Below are positions 13,843 through 27,300 of a stretch of DNA of 64,000 bases, piece by piece. The DNA lies in contig OX392527.1 of NCBI GenBank assembly GCA_947623455.1, forward strand, positions 3,282,001 to 3,346,000, written 5' to 3'. The notes beneath the pieces were generated by a model. The model was given only the letters and a program-made list of their open reading frames with translations. It had not been told where the DNA came from and searched no databases. The stretch is from Mimachlamys varia. Its lineage: Eukaryota; Mollusca; Bivalvia; Pectinida; Pectinidae. Every line of letters begins with the position of its first letter. The stretch's first letter is position 1. A program made the translations under genes and the position numbers.

Positions 13843-15340
13843 AGTATATATTTTCAGGATCACCTCGATGTTTAGGTTGTCTTTTGACTAAATAGCCCCC
13901 TTACTATCACAGACAGTCGTTAGCAATCGGCCAAGTGTTAACGCTTTTCTGTCAAATACTGCTCTGACCAATTCCTATTCATACAATTCTTTAGTCAAGG
14001 AAATACTGAATTATTAATGATTGTAAAGTCACAACCATCCTCCTAGACCTATTATTTATCAGGAAACAATGAGTTTCTATTTCAATGGCACAACTAAACA
14101 TAAATGTACAGAGTCTTCAGTAAAACCAGGTTTCATGCTATTTATAACAAGTTATTTTATTATTCTCAGAAGGTTACAAAGGGAATGTAACTTAATTGTT
14201 CTCAGAAGGTTCCTATGAGAAAGTAAATTTCCTAGATCTTCACTAGATCGCTGAAAATAGGTACATGTAAAATAACTGCAATACCATAGAAAGCCACTGA
14301 TGAATTGTTACACCAGGTACCGAGTTACCTGTCCCACTGGAGTACATCACCGACGGCAACATAAACCGTCTAAATGTGCCATTATCGTTTACGTATCAGA
14401 GGAGATATTGTGATATCTGATCAGGTAGGATGAACGGCTTATAGGAAAGTTACGATTTCTGATGGTTTCCAAGGCTACATGAATAGAATATTTTACGTAA
14501 AGCGACACCAAACTTTATAATGTGATGAGGTTTTTTTAAGTAATCTTTACATCATTATACAGCTTATCAGATCTGATAGAAACATGCCTCACATTTATCA
14601 CCTGGTGAAAGGCCACATTTTCCTTTAAAAATTGACAGAAAATGAAATATTACATTTTTCATATAATGCAATTCATGAATACTAAATTTTAATTGAAGCA
14701 TTTAAAAATGCAAAGCCAATTTAAAAATGTTTTTATCTATTTAATGGATGTTTATGTCTGAGATGGGTACTACTTGTTCACGAGTGATGGAGCGAGTTGG
14801 GTACACATTAAAGTGTAGATAATTTAGTCCAGTTGTACATGCTACTCCAAACAAAATAGGTTTAACATGTTCGTAAACTTTACTTAGTCTTGGTTCATAC
14901 AACAGTAAATTTTACTTAGTTTCACGTTTCTGATACAATCTGATTTTACTGTATATTCTACAGCCAAAAATAAATCTGCACTGAGAAGTCCTTTGAGCAG
15001 CCATACATGTAGAGAATTGGAGGCAAAGCTGCTCAGCTGGGACAGACACCCCCCTAAGTAGTGATGAATTATTCACAGGCCCCTGTGTTTATCTTTACAT
15101 CAATTGCCTGCAGATATTGATCAACACAGGTATTTATTATGATTAAAGTTAGAAAGAAACAGCGCCCAAATAACGATATATGGAACTTAAAATTCTAAAC
15201 AGGAGACAAAAAGATGGAGCGAGGAGAATTATAGCCAAAAGTAACGAGATGTTAAGGACCGTGACATTTTGTTCGGACATTAAATATTCAGACAATTGAG
15301 TTAATGGTGTGGATGAAGTAAAACTTGATCACCAATAACT
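13843..15340. other. Non-coding stretch, no supported feature
   Basis: A short plus-strand open segment near 14316-14410 (contains LPVPLEYITDGNINRLNVPL) has a possible acceptor but ends in TGA after about 34 codons and matches nothing I know. Nothing else is supported. Confidence 0.35.
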
Positions 15341-15341
15341 T

Positions 15342-16733
15342 AGTAGTAAAATGTCCAATACAACGAGATTAGTCAACAGTCCAAACAACAACATTCTGTA
15401 GTAAAATGTCTGGTACAACGAGATTAGACAACAGTCTGAACAACAACATTCTGTAGTAAACTGTCTGATACAACGAGATTAGTCAACGGTCCAAACAACA
15501 ACATTAATCTGTAGTAAAATGTCCGATACAACAAGATTAGTCAACGGTCCAAACAACAACATTCTGTAGTAAAATGTCCGATACAACGAGATTAGTCAAC
15601 GGTCCAAACAACAACATTCTGTAGTAAACTGTCTGATACAACGAGATTAGTCAACGGTCCAAACAACAACATTCTGTAGTAAAATGTCTGATACAACGAG
15701 ATTAGTCAACGGTCCAAACAACAACATTCTGTAGTAAAATGTCCGATACAACAAGATTAGTCCACGGTCCAAACAACAACATTCTGTAGTAAAATGTCCG
15801 ATACAACGAGATTAGTCAACGGTCCAAACAACAACATTCTGTAGTAAAATGTCCGATACAACAAGATAAGTCAACGGTCCAAACAACAACATTCTGTAGT
15901 AAAATGTCCGATACAACGAGATTAGTCAACAGTCTGAACAACAACATTCTGTAGCAAAATGTCTGATACAACAAGATAAGTCAACGGTCCAAACAACAAC
16001 ATTCTGTAGTAAAATGTCCGATACAACGAGATTAGTCAACGGTCCAAACAACAACATTCTGAAGTAAAATGTCCGATACAACGAGATTAGTCAATGGTCC
16101 AAACAACAACATTCTGTAGTAAAATGTCCGATACAACGAGATTAGTCAACGGTCCAAACAACAACATTCTGTAGTAAAATGTCCGATACAACGAGATTAG
16201 TCAACGGTCCAAACAACAACATTCTGAAGTAAAATGTCCGATACAACGAGATTAGTCAATGGTCCAAACAACAACATTCTGTAGTAAAATGTCCGATACA
16301 ACAAGATTAGTCAACGGTAAATGTCCGATACAACGAGATTAGTCAACGGTCCAAACAACAACATTCTGTAGTAAAATGTCCGATACAACGAGATTAGTCA
16401 ACGGTCCAAACAACAACATTCTGAAGTAAAATGTCCGATACAACGAGATTAGTCAATGGTCCAAACAACAACATTCTGTAGTAAAATGTCCGATACAACG
16501 AGATTAGTCAACGGTCCAAACAACAACATTCTGTAGTAAAATGTCCGATACAACAAGATTAGTCAACGGTAAATGTCTGATACAACAAGATAAGTCAACA
16601 GTCCAAACAACAACATTCTGTAGTAAAATGTCTGATACAACGAGATTAGTCAACGGTCCAAACAACAACATTCTGTAGTAAAATGTCCGATACAACGAGA
16701 TTAGTCAACGGTCCAAACAACAACATTCTGTAC
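15342..16733. repeat. 55-bp minisatellite array
   Basis: About 25 copies of a 55-bp unit (ATTCTGTAGTAAAATGTCCG, then ATACAACGAGATTAGTCAAC, then GGTCCAAACAACAAC). Internal deletions create short copies near 16318 and 16570, and a recurring ATTCTGAAG variant (16048, 16222, 16420) marks duplicated multi-unit blocks. The small minus-strand ORFs here are repeat artefacts. Confidence 0.96.
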
Positions 16734-18175
16734 ATACACCAATACATATTATATAATGGACTGAAAAAATCTCTTGTAATACAGTATTTGAGCTTCTTTG
16801 TGTTACAACAATCGCTACAACAAAAGGACAATCATTGAGTGATCACTGTCGGAAACAATCGCTATAACCAACTTTACATGAACATTTATTAATCATTTGA
16901 AAAATATCTTGCAGTATATAAATGGTTTTTTTTTAATTTCATAAAAACTGCAGTAAGTGGACTTTGAAGTGATTTGATTGGCCAGACATGGAGCGGGAAA
17001 TATTGTGGATATCAAAAACAATGTAAAAGTTTAAAGATTTATCTATTATCATTTGTCGTCCGATCTGTGCATGGTAAAGCTAACACACAGAGAGACTGAT
17101 GTTCCGATTAAACAAAATGACACACTTTATTATACATTATTATAGACCTTTTAATACATGGTACTATACACTATTATAGATCCTATAACACATTGTACTA
17201 TACAATAATTCCAGTGCTTACAATAACCTGTACATAAACTACTCATTGCCATATTCTTTAGAACATTGGATCAGAGGTTTGCCAACTCTCATTAACCAGG
17301 ACATCTGGAATTTGATTCTGTCATCTGCCTAACCATACTTTTAATTGATTTTCTCCTATAAACATCCCCCCCGCCCAACCCCCAACCCCACCCCTCCAAA
17401 ACACCCTCCCACAAACACATAGTTTCACATTTTAGCCAACAAAAGTGATTCATGAACAGTGTATATCATAAACTTGCTTAATACTCAGTAAAAAATACTC
17501 GGTAAAAAGTACACGGTAAAAACTACCTGGTAAAAACTAACTTGTAAAAATACCTGGTATATAATTTTCTTTATATTTTTAATATGACAGTTCTGTACTA
17601 AGAAACGCTATATTCAGACTTAACCTCTCACTAGCCTCTAGTTCTCCTACCAATCATATGATAAATCACCTTATTGTTTTTGTTCAGTAAGATTGTGTAA
17701 TTGTATCGAGCGTTGTAAGTGTATAATCCTGTGACTGGGATTTGTGGGGTGGTTTTAGAACAAAGTCCCCGGAATGTTACCTTCAGAGAATGGACCTCAG
17801 ACAGAACCAAGAGAATCAATATGTTCTTGATCTTACACAAGGAAATGTCTGAAATCCCAAACAACACCGTAAGCCTTATGTGGGTGCGAGATTACTCCAA
17901 AGTTACATCAATTTAAAATATTGACAGTGAAGTATGCCCTTATAAACTATTAAATGGCAGTGAAGTATTTCCACAGATAAGGGGGATAAAGAGAAACTAT
18001 TATAACACAATCAATGTACACAAGCTGGGCCACACCTGATTATAGAGTGTCTGGTCCAAACACTTACATGTGGAAACTCTTATTATCAAGGATGAAAAAA
18101 GATTGTAACATGACAGGATATGGTATAGGGTAGACTTGGGTTTTACATATTGGCCAAGTTAGGCTGTACAGACAG
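16734..18175. other. Unique stretch with minor repeats, no supported gene
   Basis: It contains a C-rich tract (about 17366-17405) and a decayed 16-17-bp tandem repeat with a GGTAAAAA core (about 17483-17562). Overlapping short ORFs on both strands at 17631-17916 are open and somewhat codon-like (plus strand DRTKRINMFLILHKEMSEIP), with a possible acceptor TGGTTTTAG at 17759. I could not link them to a gene. Confidence 0.35.
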
Positions 18176-18177
18176 AC

Positions 18178-19618
18178 TAGTCAGGGTGGGATCTGTTCAG
18201 ATAACTTGTTTAGGGTGGGATCTGTTCAGATAACTTGTTCAGGGTGGGATCTGTTCAGATAACTTGTTCAGGGTGGGATCTGTTCAGATAACTTGTTCAG
18301 GGTGGGGTCTGTTCAGATAACTTGTCAAGTTGGGATCTGTTCAGATAACTTGTTCAGGGTGGGGTCTGTTCAGATAACTTGTTCAGAATGGGGTCTGTTC
18401 AGATAACTTGTTCAGGGTGGGATCTGTTCAGATAACTTGTTCAGGGTGGGATCTGTTCAGATAACTTGTTCAGGGTGGGATCTGTTCAGATAACTTGTTC
18501 AGGGTGGGGTCTGTTCAGATAACTTGTCAAGTTGGGATCTGTTCAGATAACTTGTTCAGGGTGGGGTCTGTTCAGATAACTTGTTCAGAATGGGGTCTGT
18601 TCAGATAACTTGTTCAGGGTGGGATCTGTTCAGATAACTTGTTCAGGGTGGGATCTGTTCAGATAACTTGTTCAGGATGGGATCTGTTCAGATAACTTGT
18701 TCAGGGTGGGATCTGTTCAGATAACTTGTTCAGGGTGGGATCTGTTCAGATAACTTGTTCAGGGTGGGATCTGTTCAGATAACTTGTTCAGGGTGGGATC
18801 TGTTCAGATAACTTGTTCAGGGTGGGATCTGTTCAGATAACTTGTTCAGGATGGGATCTGTTCAGATAACTTGTTCAGGATGGGATCTGTTCAGATAACT
18901 TGTTCAGGGTGGGGTCTGTTCAGATAACTTGTCAAGTTGGGATCTGTTCAGATAACTTGTTCAGGGTGGGGTCTGTTCAGATAACTTGTTCAGAATGGGG
19001 TCTGTTCAGATAACTTGTTCAGGGTGGGATCTGTTCAGATAACTTGTTCCGGGTGGGATCTGTTCAGATAACTTGTTCAGGGTTTGAATCTGTTCAGATA
19101 ACTTGTTCAGGATGGGATCTGTTCAGATAACTTGTTCAGGGTGGGGTCTGTTCAGATAACTTGTCAAGTTGGGATCTGTTCAGATAACTTGTTCAGGTTG
19201 GGGTCTGTTCAGATAACTTGTTCAGGGTTTGGATCTGTTCAGATAACTTGTTCAGGATGGGATCTGTTCAGATAACTTGTTCAGGGTGGGGTCTGTTCAG
19301 ATAACTTGTCAAGTTGGGATCTGTTCAGATAACTTGTTCAGGGTGGGGTCTGTTCAGATAACTTGTTCAGAATGGGGTCTGTTCAGATAACTTGTTCAGG
19401 GTGGGATCTGTTCAGATAACTTGTTCAGGGTGGGGTCTGCTCAGATAACTTGTTCAGGGTGGGGTCTGTTCAGATAACTTGTTCAGGGTGGAGTCTGTTC
19501 AGATAACTGGTAAAGGGTGGGGTCTGTTCAGATAACTTGTTCAGGGTGGGATCTGTTCAGATAACTTATTCAGGGAGGGATCTGTTCAGATAACTTGTTC
19601 AGGATGGGATCTGTTCGT
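18178..19618. repeat. 29-bp minisatellite array
   Basis: About 49 copies of TTGTTCAGGGTGGGATCTGT + TCAGATAAC. A block marked by the variants GGGTCTG, CAAGTTGGG and CAGAATGGGG recurs at about 18300, 18490, 18905, 19140 and 19270, indicating repeated multi-unit duplication. Confidence 0.96.
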
Positions 19619-19694
19619 TCAGATTGGTCATAAAGAATCTATTTGTTCAGACAGGTCAATGTGGCTGCAGGCAGGTTAGACAGCTTAACAGTGG

Positions 19695-20010
19695 TGGTTG
19701 TTGAATGTTTGGGTTGAACAGGTTTGGGGTTTAAAGGGTTGAGGAATGAATGGGCTAGGGGATGAATAAGTTGGTTGAATGGGTTGAGGGTTGAATGAAT
19801 TAGGGTTAAATATGTTGGTTGAATTGGTTGAGGGTTGAATGGGCTGAGGGTTGAATGGATTGAGGGTTGAATGAGTTGGGGTTGAATGAGTTGGGGTTGA
19901 ATGGGTTGAGGGTTGAAGGTTAAATATGTTGGTTGAGGGTTGAATTGGTTGAGGGTTGAGGGTTGAATGGGTTGAGGGTTGAATGGGTTGAGGGTTGAAT
20001 GGGGTGGGGT
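19695..20010. repeat. 16-bp-type GGGTTGAAT array
   Basis: Irregular tandem GGGTTGAGGGTTGAAT units. The minus strand translates to Pro/Asn/Gln-rich low-complexity ORFs (NPFNPQPIQPSTHST type) without splice or start support, so they are not called genes. Confidence 0.9.
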
Positions 20011-20192
20011 GGACTGGAAAGTTGTCCACCATCCAACAACACATTGGATTTGACCCAGCATCCCTGGATTATTTACTTGTATTGTATTTGACCATAACAA
20101 AAGCACTAGCTGCAGTCGGCTATTATCTTTATAACAGTGTTGAATCATAATTGATAAATGATTCATGGTAGTTTGAACTGGTGAACTAGAAC

Positions 20193-20241
20193 ATAATGAA
20201 GATTTAATAATTAAACTCCAACCTCTGGTTACTTTGGTTTA
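20193..20241 (-). repeat. Decayed duplicate of UTP6 exon 14 donor region
   Basis: ATAATGAAGATTTAATAATT plus the next 25 bases aligns with 21251-21299, the 5' splice site region of UTP6 exon 14, over about 46 bp with scattered differences. The copy of the donor is changed from AG|GTAGGTG to AG|GTTGGAG. Confidence 0.65.
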
Positions 20242-20600
20242 AAGGGTTTTGGTTGAATGGGTTAGGGGTTGACTGTGTTGGGGGGTTGAATGGGTTTGGG
20301 TTGAATGGGTTAGGGGTTGACTGTGTTGGGGGGTTGAATGGGTTAGGGGTTGACTGTGTTGGGGGATTGACTGTGTTGGGGGGTTGACTGTGTTGGGGGG
20401 GTTGAATGGGTTTGGGTTGAAGGGTTTGGGTTGAAGGGTTTGGGTTGAAGGGTTTAGGTTGAAGGGTTTGGGTTGAAAGGGTTTGGGTTGAAAGGGTTTG
20501 GGTTGAAAGGGTTTGGGTTGAAAGGGTTTGGGTTGAAGGGTTTGGGCTGAAGGGTTTGGGTTGAAGGGTTTGGGTTGAAGGGTTTGGGTTTAATAGGTTT
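20230..20600. repeat. 14-15-bp GGGTTTGGGTTGAA array
   Basis: Tandem GGGTTTGGGTTGAA(A) units preceded by a GGGGGGTTGACTGTGTT-rich section. It is related in composition to the array at 19695-20010; the two flank about 200 bp of unique DNA. Confidence 0.92.
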
Positions 20601-21280
20601 GGCATTTTAATCAGTCTGGGGTTTATGGGAGTCTGTTCATGTGCCATGGTCTCAGAACTGGGTTATACAACAGGGTTGACTGCAGTTATTTGGTACCGAC
20701 TTTCAGTAAATAAAGTCGTATCAAACACTTGAAACTTGTTACAGGGTTTTTACCTATTTTACTATGGTGACTTTCAAAGTAGTCTACAAATTCTATTCTG
20801 ACCCCAAATCTCATAAATGAGATATTTTTCATTAGGGAGAAATTTGTGCCCATAAACACACTGAAATTTTAACCCTAAGTATCTGTTACTGGATATGCAT
20901 GGGACCATTCTTCTCATTATGTATATGATTAAATATTCAATAACTGAACTAATATTTTTAGCAACAGAAGTTCTTTGTGCAATGAGTTTGAAAATTCTCA
21001 AAATTAAATAACAAAAAACATTAAGATTTTGGGTATCATTTAAAACAAATTAGTAAAACATTTTCCAGCTCAGAGAGGAACAAAGAGATACTGTCTTAAT
21101 CCTCCAGGGAAAATATCAAATAGTTTATAGTACATGTATCTGACCTCAGTTTCTTTTGTATAGCTATTTGGCCACAATCCTGTGAACAATGATATAAGGG
21201 AGACAACTCCAACATAAATATATACTTCATTGTAAATAATACAACAAATAATAATGAAGATTTAGTAGTTAAACACCTAC

Positions 21281-21340
21281 CTCCTGTCACTTTGGTAACA
21301 GCTTCTTGGAACACATCATAACATTTCTGTATTTCTTTTT
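21281..21340 (-). CDS. UTP6: UTP6 exon 14 (last exon found)
   Basis: Acceptor TTTCAG, then KEIQKCYDVFQEAVTKVTG, donor GGAG|GTAGGTG in phase 1. It aligns with the CCAVYEEAVKTLP region of human UTP6, about halfway through the protein. No following exon was recognised between this point and base 1. Confidence 0.88.
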
Positions 21341-24300
21341 CTGAAACAAAAGTTATTTATATTTTCATAATAAACGTTTTGATAGATATCCAATTGCCTT
21401 TCTAAACTAAGTCAAATTAAGGAGAAAGATGTAAATAAAAATCTTATGATGAAAACAATAATAAAAAAAACATTGTGACTCTCTTTTAAAATACACAATG
21501 AACCGGTAATATTACTGAGCTTTTCTTAACAAGACATTCCTAACCTTTCAAGTTCATGTCGTCGAGTGCTGAGGCTGCATGGATGTGCCGTCGTGCGATG
21601 GCATCGTACGTCTCTGGTCTGTCTGGAAATGTTTTCAGGATACTGAAATATAACAGAATACTTCATCACAAGCAACTTCAGCTGATATAGGGACTGAGTA
21701 GAATTGCATGTTACCGATAAAGAGAGCCTGTTTAACTAGACAATTCAGTGAATTAGTCCCAACTGAATAAAATCACGTCACCAAGGTGAACCCATACCCA
21801 AGTTACAGATCACCTCACCAAGGTGGACCCATACCCAAGTTACAGATCGCATCACCAAGGTGAACCAATACCCAAGTTACAGATCGCATCACCAAGGTGG
21901 ACCTATACCCAAGTTACAGATCGCATCACCATGGTGAACCCATACCAAAGTTACAGATCGCATCACCAAGGTGAACCCATAACCAAGTTACAGATCACGT
22001 CACCAAGGTGGACCAATACCCAAGTTACAGATCACGTCACCAAGGTGAACCCATACCCAAGTTACAGATCGCGTCACCAAGGTGGACCAATACCCAAGTT
22101 ACAGATCACGTCACCAAGGTGGACCAATACCTAAGTTACAGATCGCGTCACCAAGGTGAATCCATAACCAAGTTACAGATCGCGTCACCAAGGTGAACCC
22201 ATGCCCAAGTTACAGATCGCGTCACCAAGGTGAATCCATAACCAAGTTACAGATTGCGTCACCAAGGTGAACCCATACCCAAGTTACGAAGTTCCAGTGA
22301 GAAATATGTAGGAGACAGCCTGGACAAACTTTTTCTTTGATGTAGGTCAGGAGTCAAAATGTAGGTCAGAGGGACCTACTTTGGATACATGACAAACCGC
22401 CTCGCCAAGTATGAAGTTCCAGTGGCTAGTAGTGTAGGAGAGATAGACAGAAGGACACAACACATTATAGTGCCCTATCCAGCTCTGGTTCCCCGGAGGG
22501 AAGGCGAAGCTAATTTAATAATAATAAACCCCTAAATGCTTTATCAATGCATTATTACCAATTAAAACAAATTAATGTCAATATACCGTGTTTTTGTGCG
22601 TTTTGTCTCTGAAAGTATTGAGTCATGGATCTAATGATTAAGGGGAGGTAAGTCTTACAAAGAATAATTCAAATATTTCTTTCTCGCTAGCTTTTTTCCT
22701 ACTTCTTAGAAGACAACCTTGTCTGAAATGGATGAGCAGTAGGCTTTGATCCAATGTAGTCCGCAACAGAAAAACTGTTTTTAATATCAGGGCATGTTTT
22801 ATCACTATCATTTATTGGTGTGGTGTACATGAATCTCTGTCTAGTAATAACATTTGACTTACAAGTAGCAAATCAAAGATGGCGATTTGACAAGCATCTA
22901 TCTTCTTATGTCATAATAGAATTATATTTACCAAAAAACATCAAGTTTGCTGAATGTTCTATACAGTCATCCCCTGTGTTGATGGAGGCTTAACTTAAAG
23001 TTTAAATAGAAAAGTCCTCAGTTTAACTGTTTATAACAAGTTACTGCATCACATAAGATTTATGTGGGCCGACAATTTAATAGGTCTGAAAACTTACTGC
23101 ATCACCTAAGACTTATGTGGGCCGACAATTTAATAGGTCTGAAAACTTACTGCATCACTTAAGATTTATGTGGGCCGACAATTTAATAGGTCTGAAAACT
23201 TACTGCATTACCTCAGATTTATGTGGGCTGACAATTTAATAGGTGTGAAAACTTACTGCATCACCTAAGATTTATGTGGGCCGACAACTTAATAGGTCTG
23301 AAAACTTACTGCATCACATTAGATTTATGTAGGCCGACAATTTAATAGGTGTGTAAACTTACTGCATCACCTAAGATTTATGTGGGCCGACAATTTAATA
23401 GGTCTGAAAACTTACTGCATCACATTAGATTTATGTGGGCCGACAATTTAATAGGTGTGTAAACTTACTGTATCACCTAAGATTTATGTGGGCCGACAAT
23501 TTAATAGGTCTGAAAACTTACTCAGAGAATATGTCTTCCTCTTGGCCCTTAGCAAAATCAAACAGCCGGCAAATTGGTAGGAATGATAACGCAAAATTAA
23601 CATCGTCTGAAAAGAAAAATATATCAGTGATATATTGGAATCATTTCAAACATAATATTAGGCTGAAACTAAACCCATAACAGGTGTCAAATCAGTGATC
23701 TAAAAGCAGGAGAAATATGTTCCCAGTGTGGCAAGAACACAGCATCAATGATATCCCTCACTGATACCGTGTTCAGGTCATTATAGATTAACTAGTTGTT
23801 TGTTAACATGTCACTGAAGTTATTCAGTAGAACCATCTCAGACACACAAATCATAAAATTATCAAACAGGTAACAGTCCTAGTTAAGTACTCATAGACAA
23901 GACCAATTCTGATTAACTTGTACATAAACAACCACCTGACTGATCTTTGTTCAACCAAGTCACTAAATGATATGTAGATCAAATTCAGCGTCTGCAACAT
24001 GCAATAAGTCGAGCTATGTACCAATCATAAAGGTATTAAAAGAGCAGCAGTTGTAGTAAGGCTTTAAAGGCCGAGACCAATTCTTCTCACATCTACAGAT
24101 GGGATACACACAGAGAGGGACCCTACATTTCACCTTCAGAGGGATACACACAGAGACGGACCCTACTTCTCACACCTACAGAGGGATACCCACAGAGAGG
24201 GACCCTACTTCTCTCACCTACAGAGGGATACACACAGAGAGGGACCCTACTTCTTACCTACAGAGGGATACACACAGAGAAGGACCCTACTTCTTACCTA

Positions 24301-27300
24301 CAGAAGGATACACACAGAGAAGGACCCTACTTCTCTCACCTACAGAGGGATACACACAGAGAGGGACCCTACTTCTCACACCTACAGAGGGATACACACA
24401 GAGAGGGACCCTACTTCTCACACCTACAGAGGGATACACACAGAGAGGGACCCTACATCTCTCACCTACACAGGGATACACACAGACAGGGGCCCTACTT
24501 CTCACACTTACAGAGGGATACACACAGACAGAGGCCCTACTTCTCACACCTACAGAGGGATACACACAGAAAGGGGCCCTACTTCTCACGCCTACAGAGG
24601 GATACACACAGAGAAGGACCCTACATCTCTCACCTACAGAGGGATACACACAGAGAGGGACCCTACTTCTCTCACCTACAGAGGGATACACACAGAGAGG
24701 GACCCTACTTCTCACACCTAAAGAGGGATACACACAGAGAGGGACCCTACTTCTCTCACCTACAGAGGGATACACACAGACAGGGACCCTACTTCTCACA
24801 CCTACATAGGGATACACACAGAGAGGGACCATACTTTTATCACCTACAGAGGGATACACACAGAGAGGGTCCCTACTTCTCTCACCTACAGAGGGATACA
24901 CACAGAAATAGACCCTACTTCTCACGTCTACAGAGGGATACACACAGAGAGGAACCCTACTTCTCACACTTACAGAGGGATACACACAGACAGGGACCCT
25001 ACTTCTCACACTTACAGAGGGATACACACAGAGAGGGACCCTACTTCTCACACCTACAGAGGGATACACACAGAAAGGGACCCTACTTCTCACGTCTACA
25101 GAGGGATACACACAGACAGGGACCCTTCTTCTATATCTCCTGCCTACCTTATAGAGCGTGGGGATACATATCAAAGTCTCCCTGGAGTTCTAGGTTTTAC
25201 AAACTACCTGGGAACTCCATCAATACCTGTTTGTACACCACCTACCTGGGAACTCCATCAATACCTGTTTGTACACCACCTACCTGGGAACTCCATCAAT
25301 ACCTGTTTGTACACCACCTACCTGGGAACTCCATCAATACCTGTTTGTACACCACTTACCTGGGAACTCTGTTATTGCCTGTTTGTACACCACCTACCTG
25401 GGAACTCTGTCATTGCCTGTTTGTACACCACCTACCTGGGAACTCTGTCATTGCCTGTTTGTACACCACAGCAGCTACATTTCCTGCCATTACTGCATCT
25501 TTGTTCAAATCCTCAGTCTGAAACATTGATCAGTCGTCAGCTATGGGGCTTTTAATACATTTGTTGGAAGAATGCATTATTTCTTTATTATTTCTTTAAT
25601 AGGACAATCCACATAAGGACTGTATTGATATCAAAGCATAACAAACAGTATTAGAGTAGGACAATCCGGCAATATATAGCTTTGATACTACAATCACAGT
25701 ATTAGAGTAGGACAGCCCGGCAATATATAGCTTTGATACTACAATCACAGTATTAGAGTAGGACAATCCGGCAATATATAGCTTTGATACTACAATCACA
25801 GTATTAGGGAGCAATGCTTTTTCACTCAATCTGTTATCAAATATTCATATATGTCTTTTAAAGTATTACAAATAGTTACATCAGAACTTCATTGATACAA
25901 AGATGGACTACAAAGAAACACTTGATACTTACATCAGCTGTATCAGACACCACAATCTGTTTCCTTTTCCGGAGCTGGTAATCAAAACAATAACAAAAAT
26001 AACAAACTCTGAGGTATTGATTAGAGCAGTAAATACACTGTAAGAAATATAGGTCATCCTGATTCGGTGAAATAAAAATTCCTGATTGAGCAATCAAAAA
26101 ATAACTTCAGATCAACAACTAAACTAACAGTAACAGACATCACAACATGTCCCGAACTTGACCTGGTTTGTATTTATTATAATACTGGGTTTGGTTTAAT
26201 AGCTTTCATGTCATTTAAGGACAGCCTCCCAGTGTTCCTATACAAATGTGTGAGCTGAGTGCATGTGTATTTAGGAGGCTGTGATATGTTCATGTAAGCC
26301 TCCTTGTGATAGCCCGGACCTTTGCCGATTTGAAGAGCTACCACACTGAAGTATACTGCCGAAGGCCCAAGCAGAACACTCCTCATGATCACATTATACT
26401 GGCAACGGGTGAACCAGTTGTTTCACTCCCATAATATGCTGAGCGTCAAGCAGGGAGTAGTAACTACCATTTTTTTTAGACTCTCGGCAACGTTTATAAC
26501 GCCATAAGTACGACAACATCACAATGTCCCAATGTATGTTATTGGGAAATAACATACATCGGGCAGATTAATAAAATCTAGGTGAAGTGGAAATGTAAAT
26601 ATAATGTACTAAACAGAATTGTAAACCAGACACTCTGAGACACAGAATAATTACCTTTTCTGCAAACAACAGTTCCATCCGGTAATACTGAAACACATTA
26701 CAACAGAAGTGCTAACAAATACATGTATATACCACATAACAATGTACTAACAAATACATGTATATACCACATAACAATGTACTAACAAATACATGTATAT
26801 ACCACATAACAATGTACTAACAAATATATGTATATACCACATAACAATGTACTAACAAATACATGTATATACCACATAACAATGTACTAACAAATACATG
26901 TATATACCACATAACAATGTACTAACAAATACATGTATATACCACATAACAATGTACTAACAAATACATGTATATACCACATAACAATGTACTAACAAAT
27001 ACATGTATATACCACATAACAATGTACTAACAAATACATGTATATACCACATAACAATGTACTAACAAATACATGTATATACCACATAACAATGTACCAA
27101 CAAATACATGTATATACCACATAATACTGTACTAACAAATACATGTATATACCACATAACAATGTACTAACAAATACATGTATATACCACATAACAATGT
27201 ACTAACAAATACAAGTATATACCACATAACAATGTACTAACAAATACATGTATATACCACATAACAATGTACTAACAAATACATGTATATACCACATAAT

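Noticed and set aside
17631..17916. C1q/TNF-like string PVTGLYTYNARYNYTILLNK on the minus strand, and an overlapping plus ORF
   Set aside because: Only a short resemblance, with no partner exon or conserved C1q residues; strand undecided.
19639..20647. Pro/Asn/Gln-rich minus ORFs (147 and 175 codons)
   Set aside because: Low-complexity translation of GGGTTGAA-type tandem repeats.
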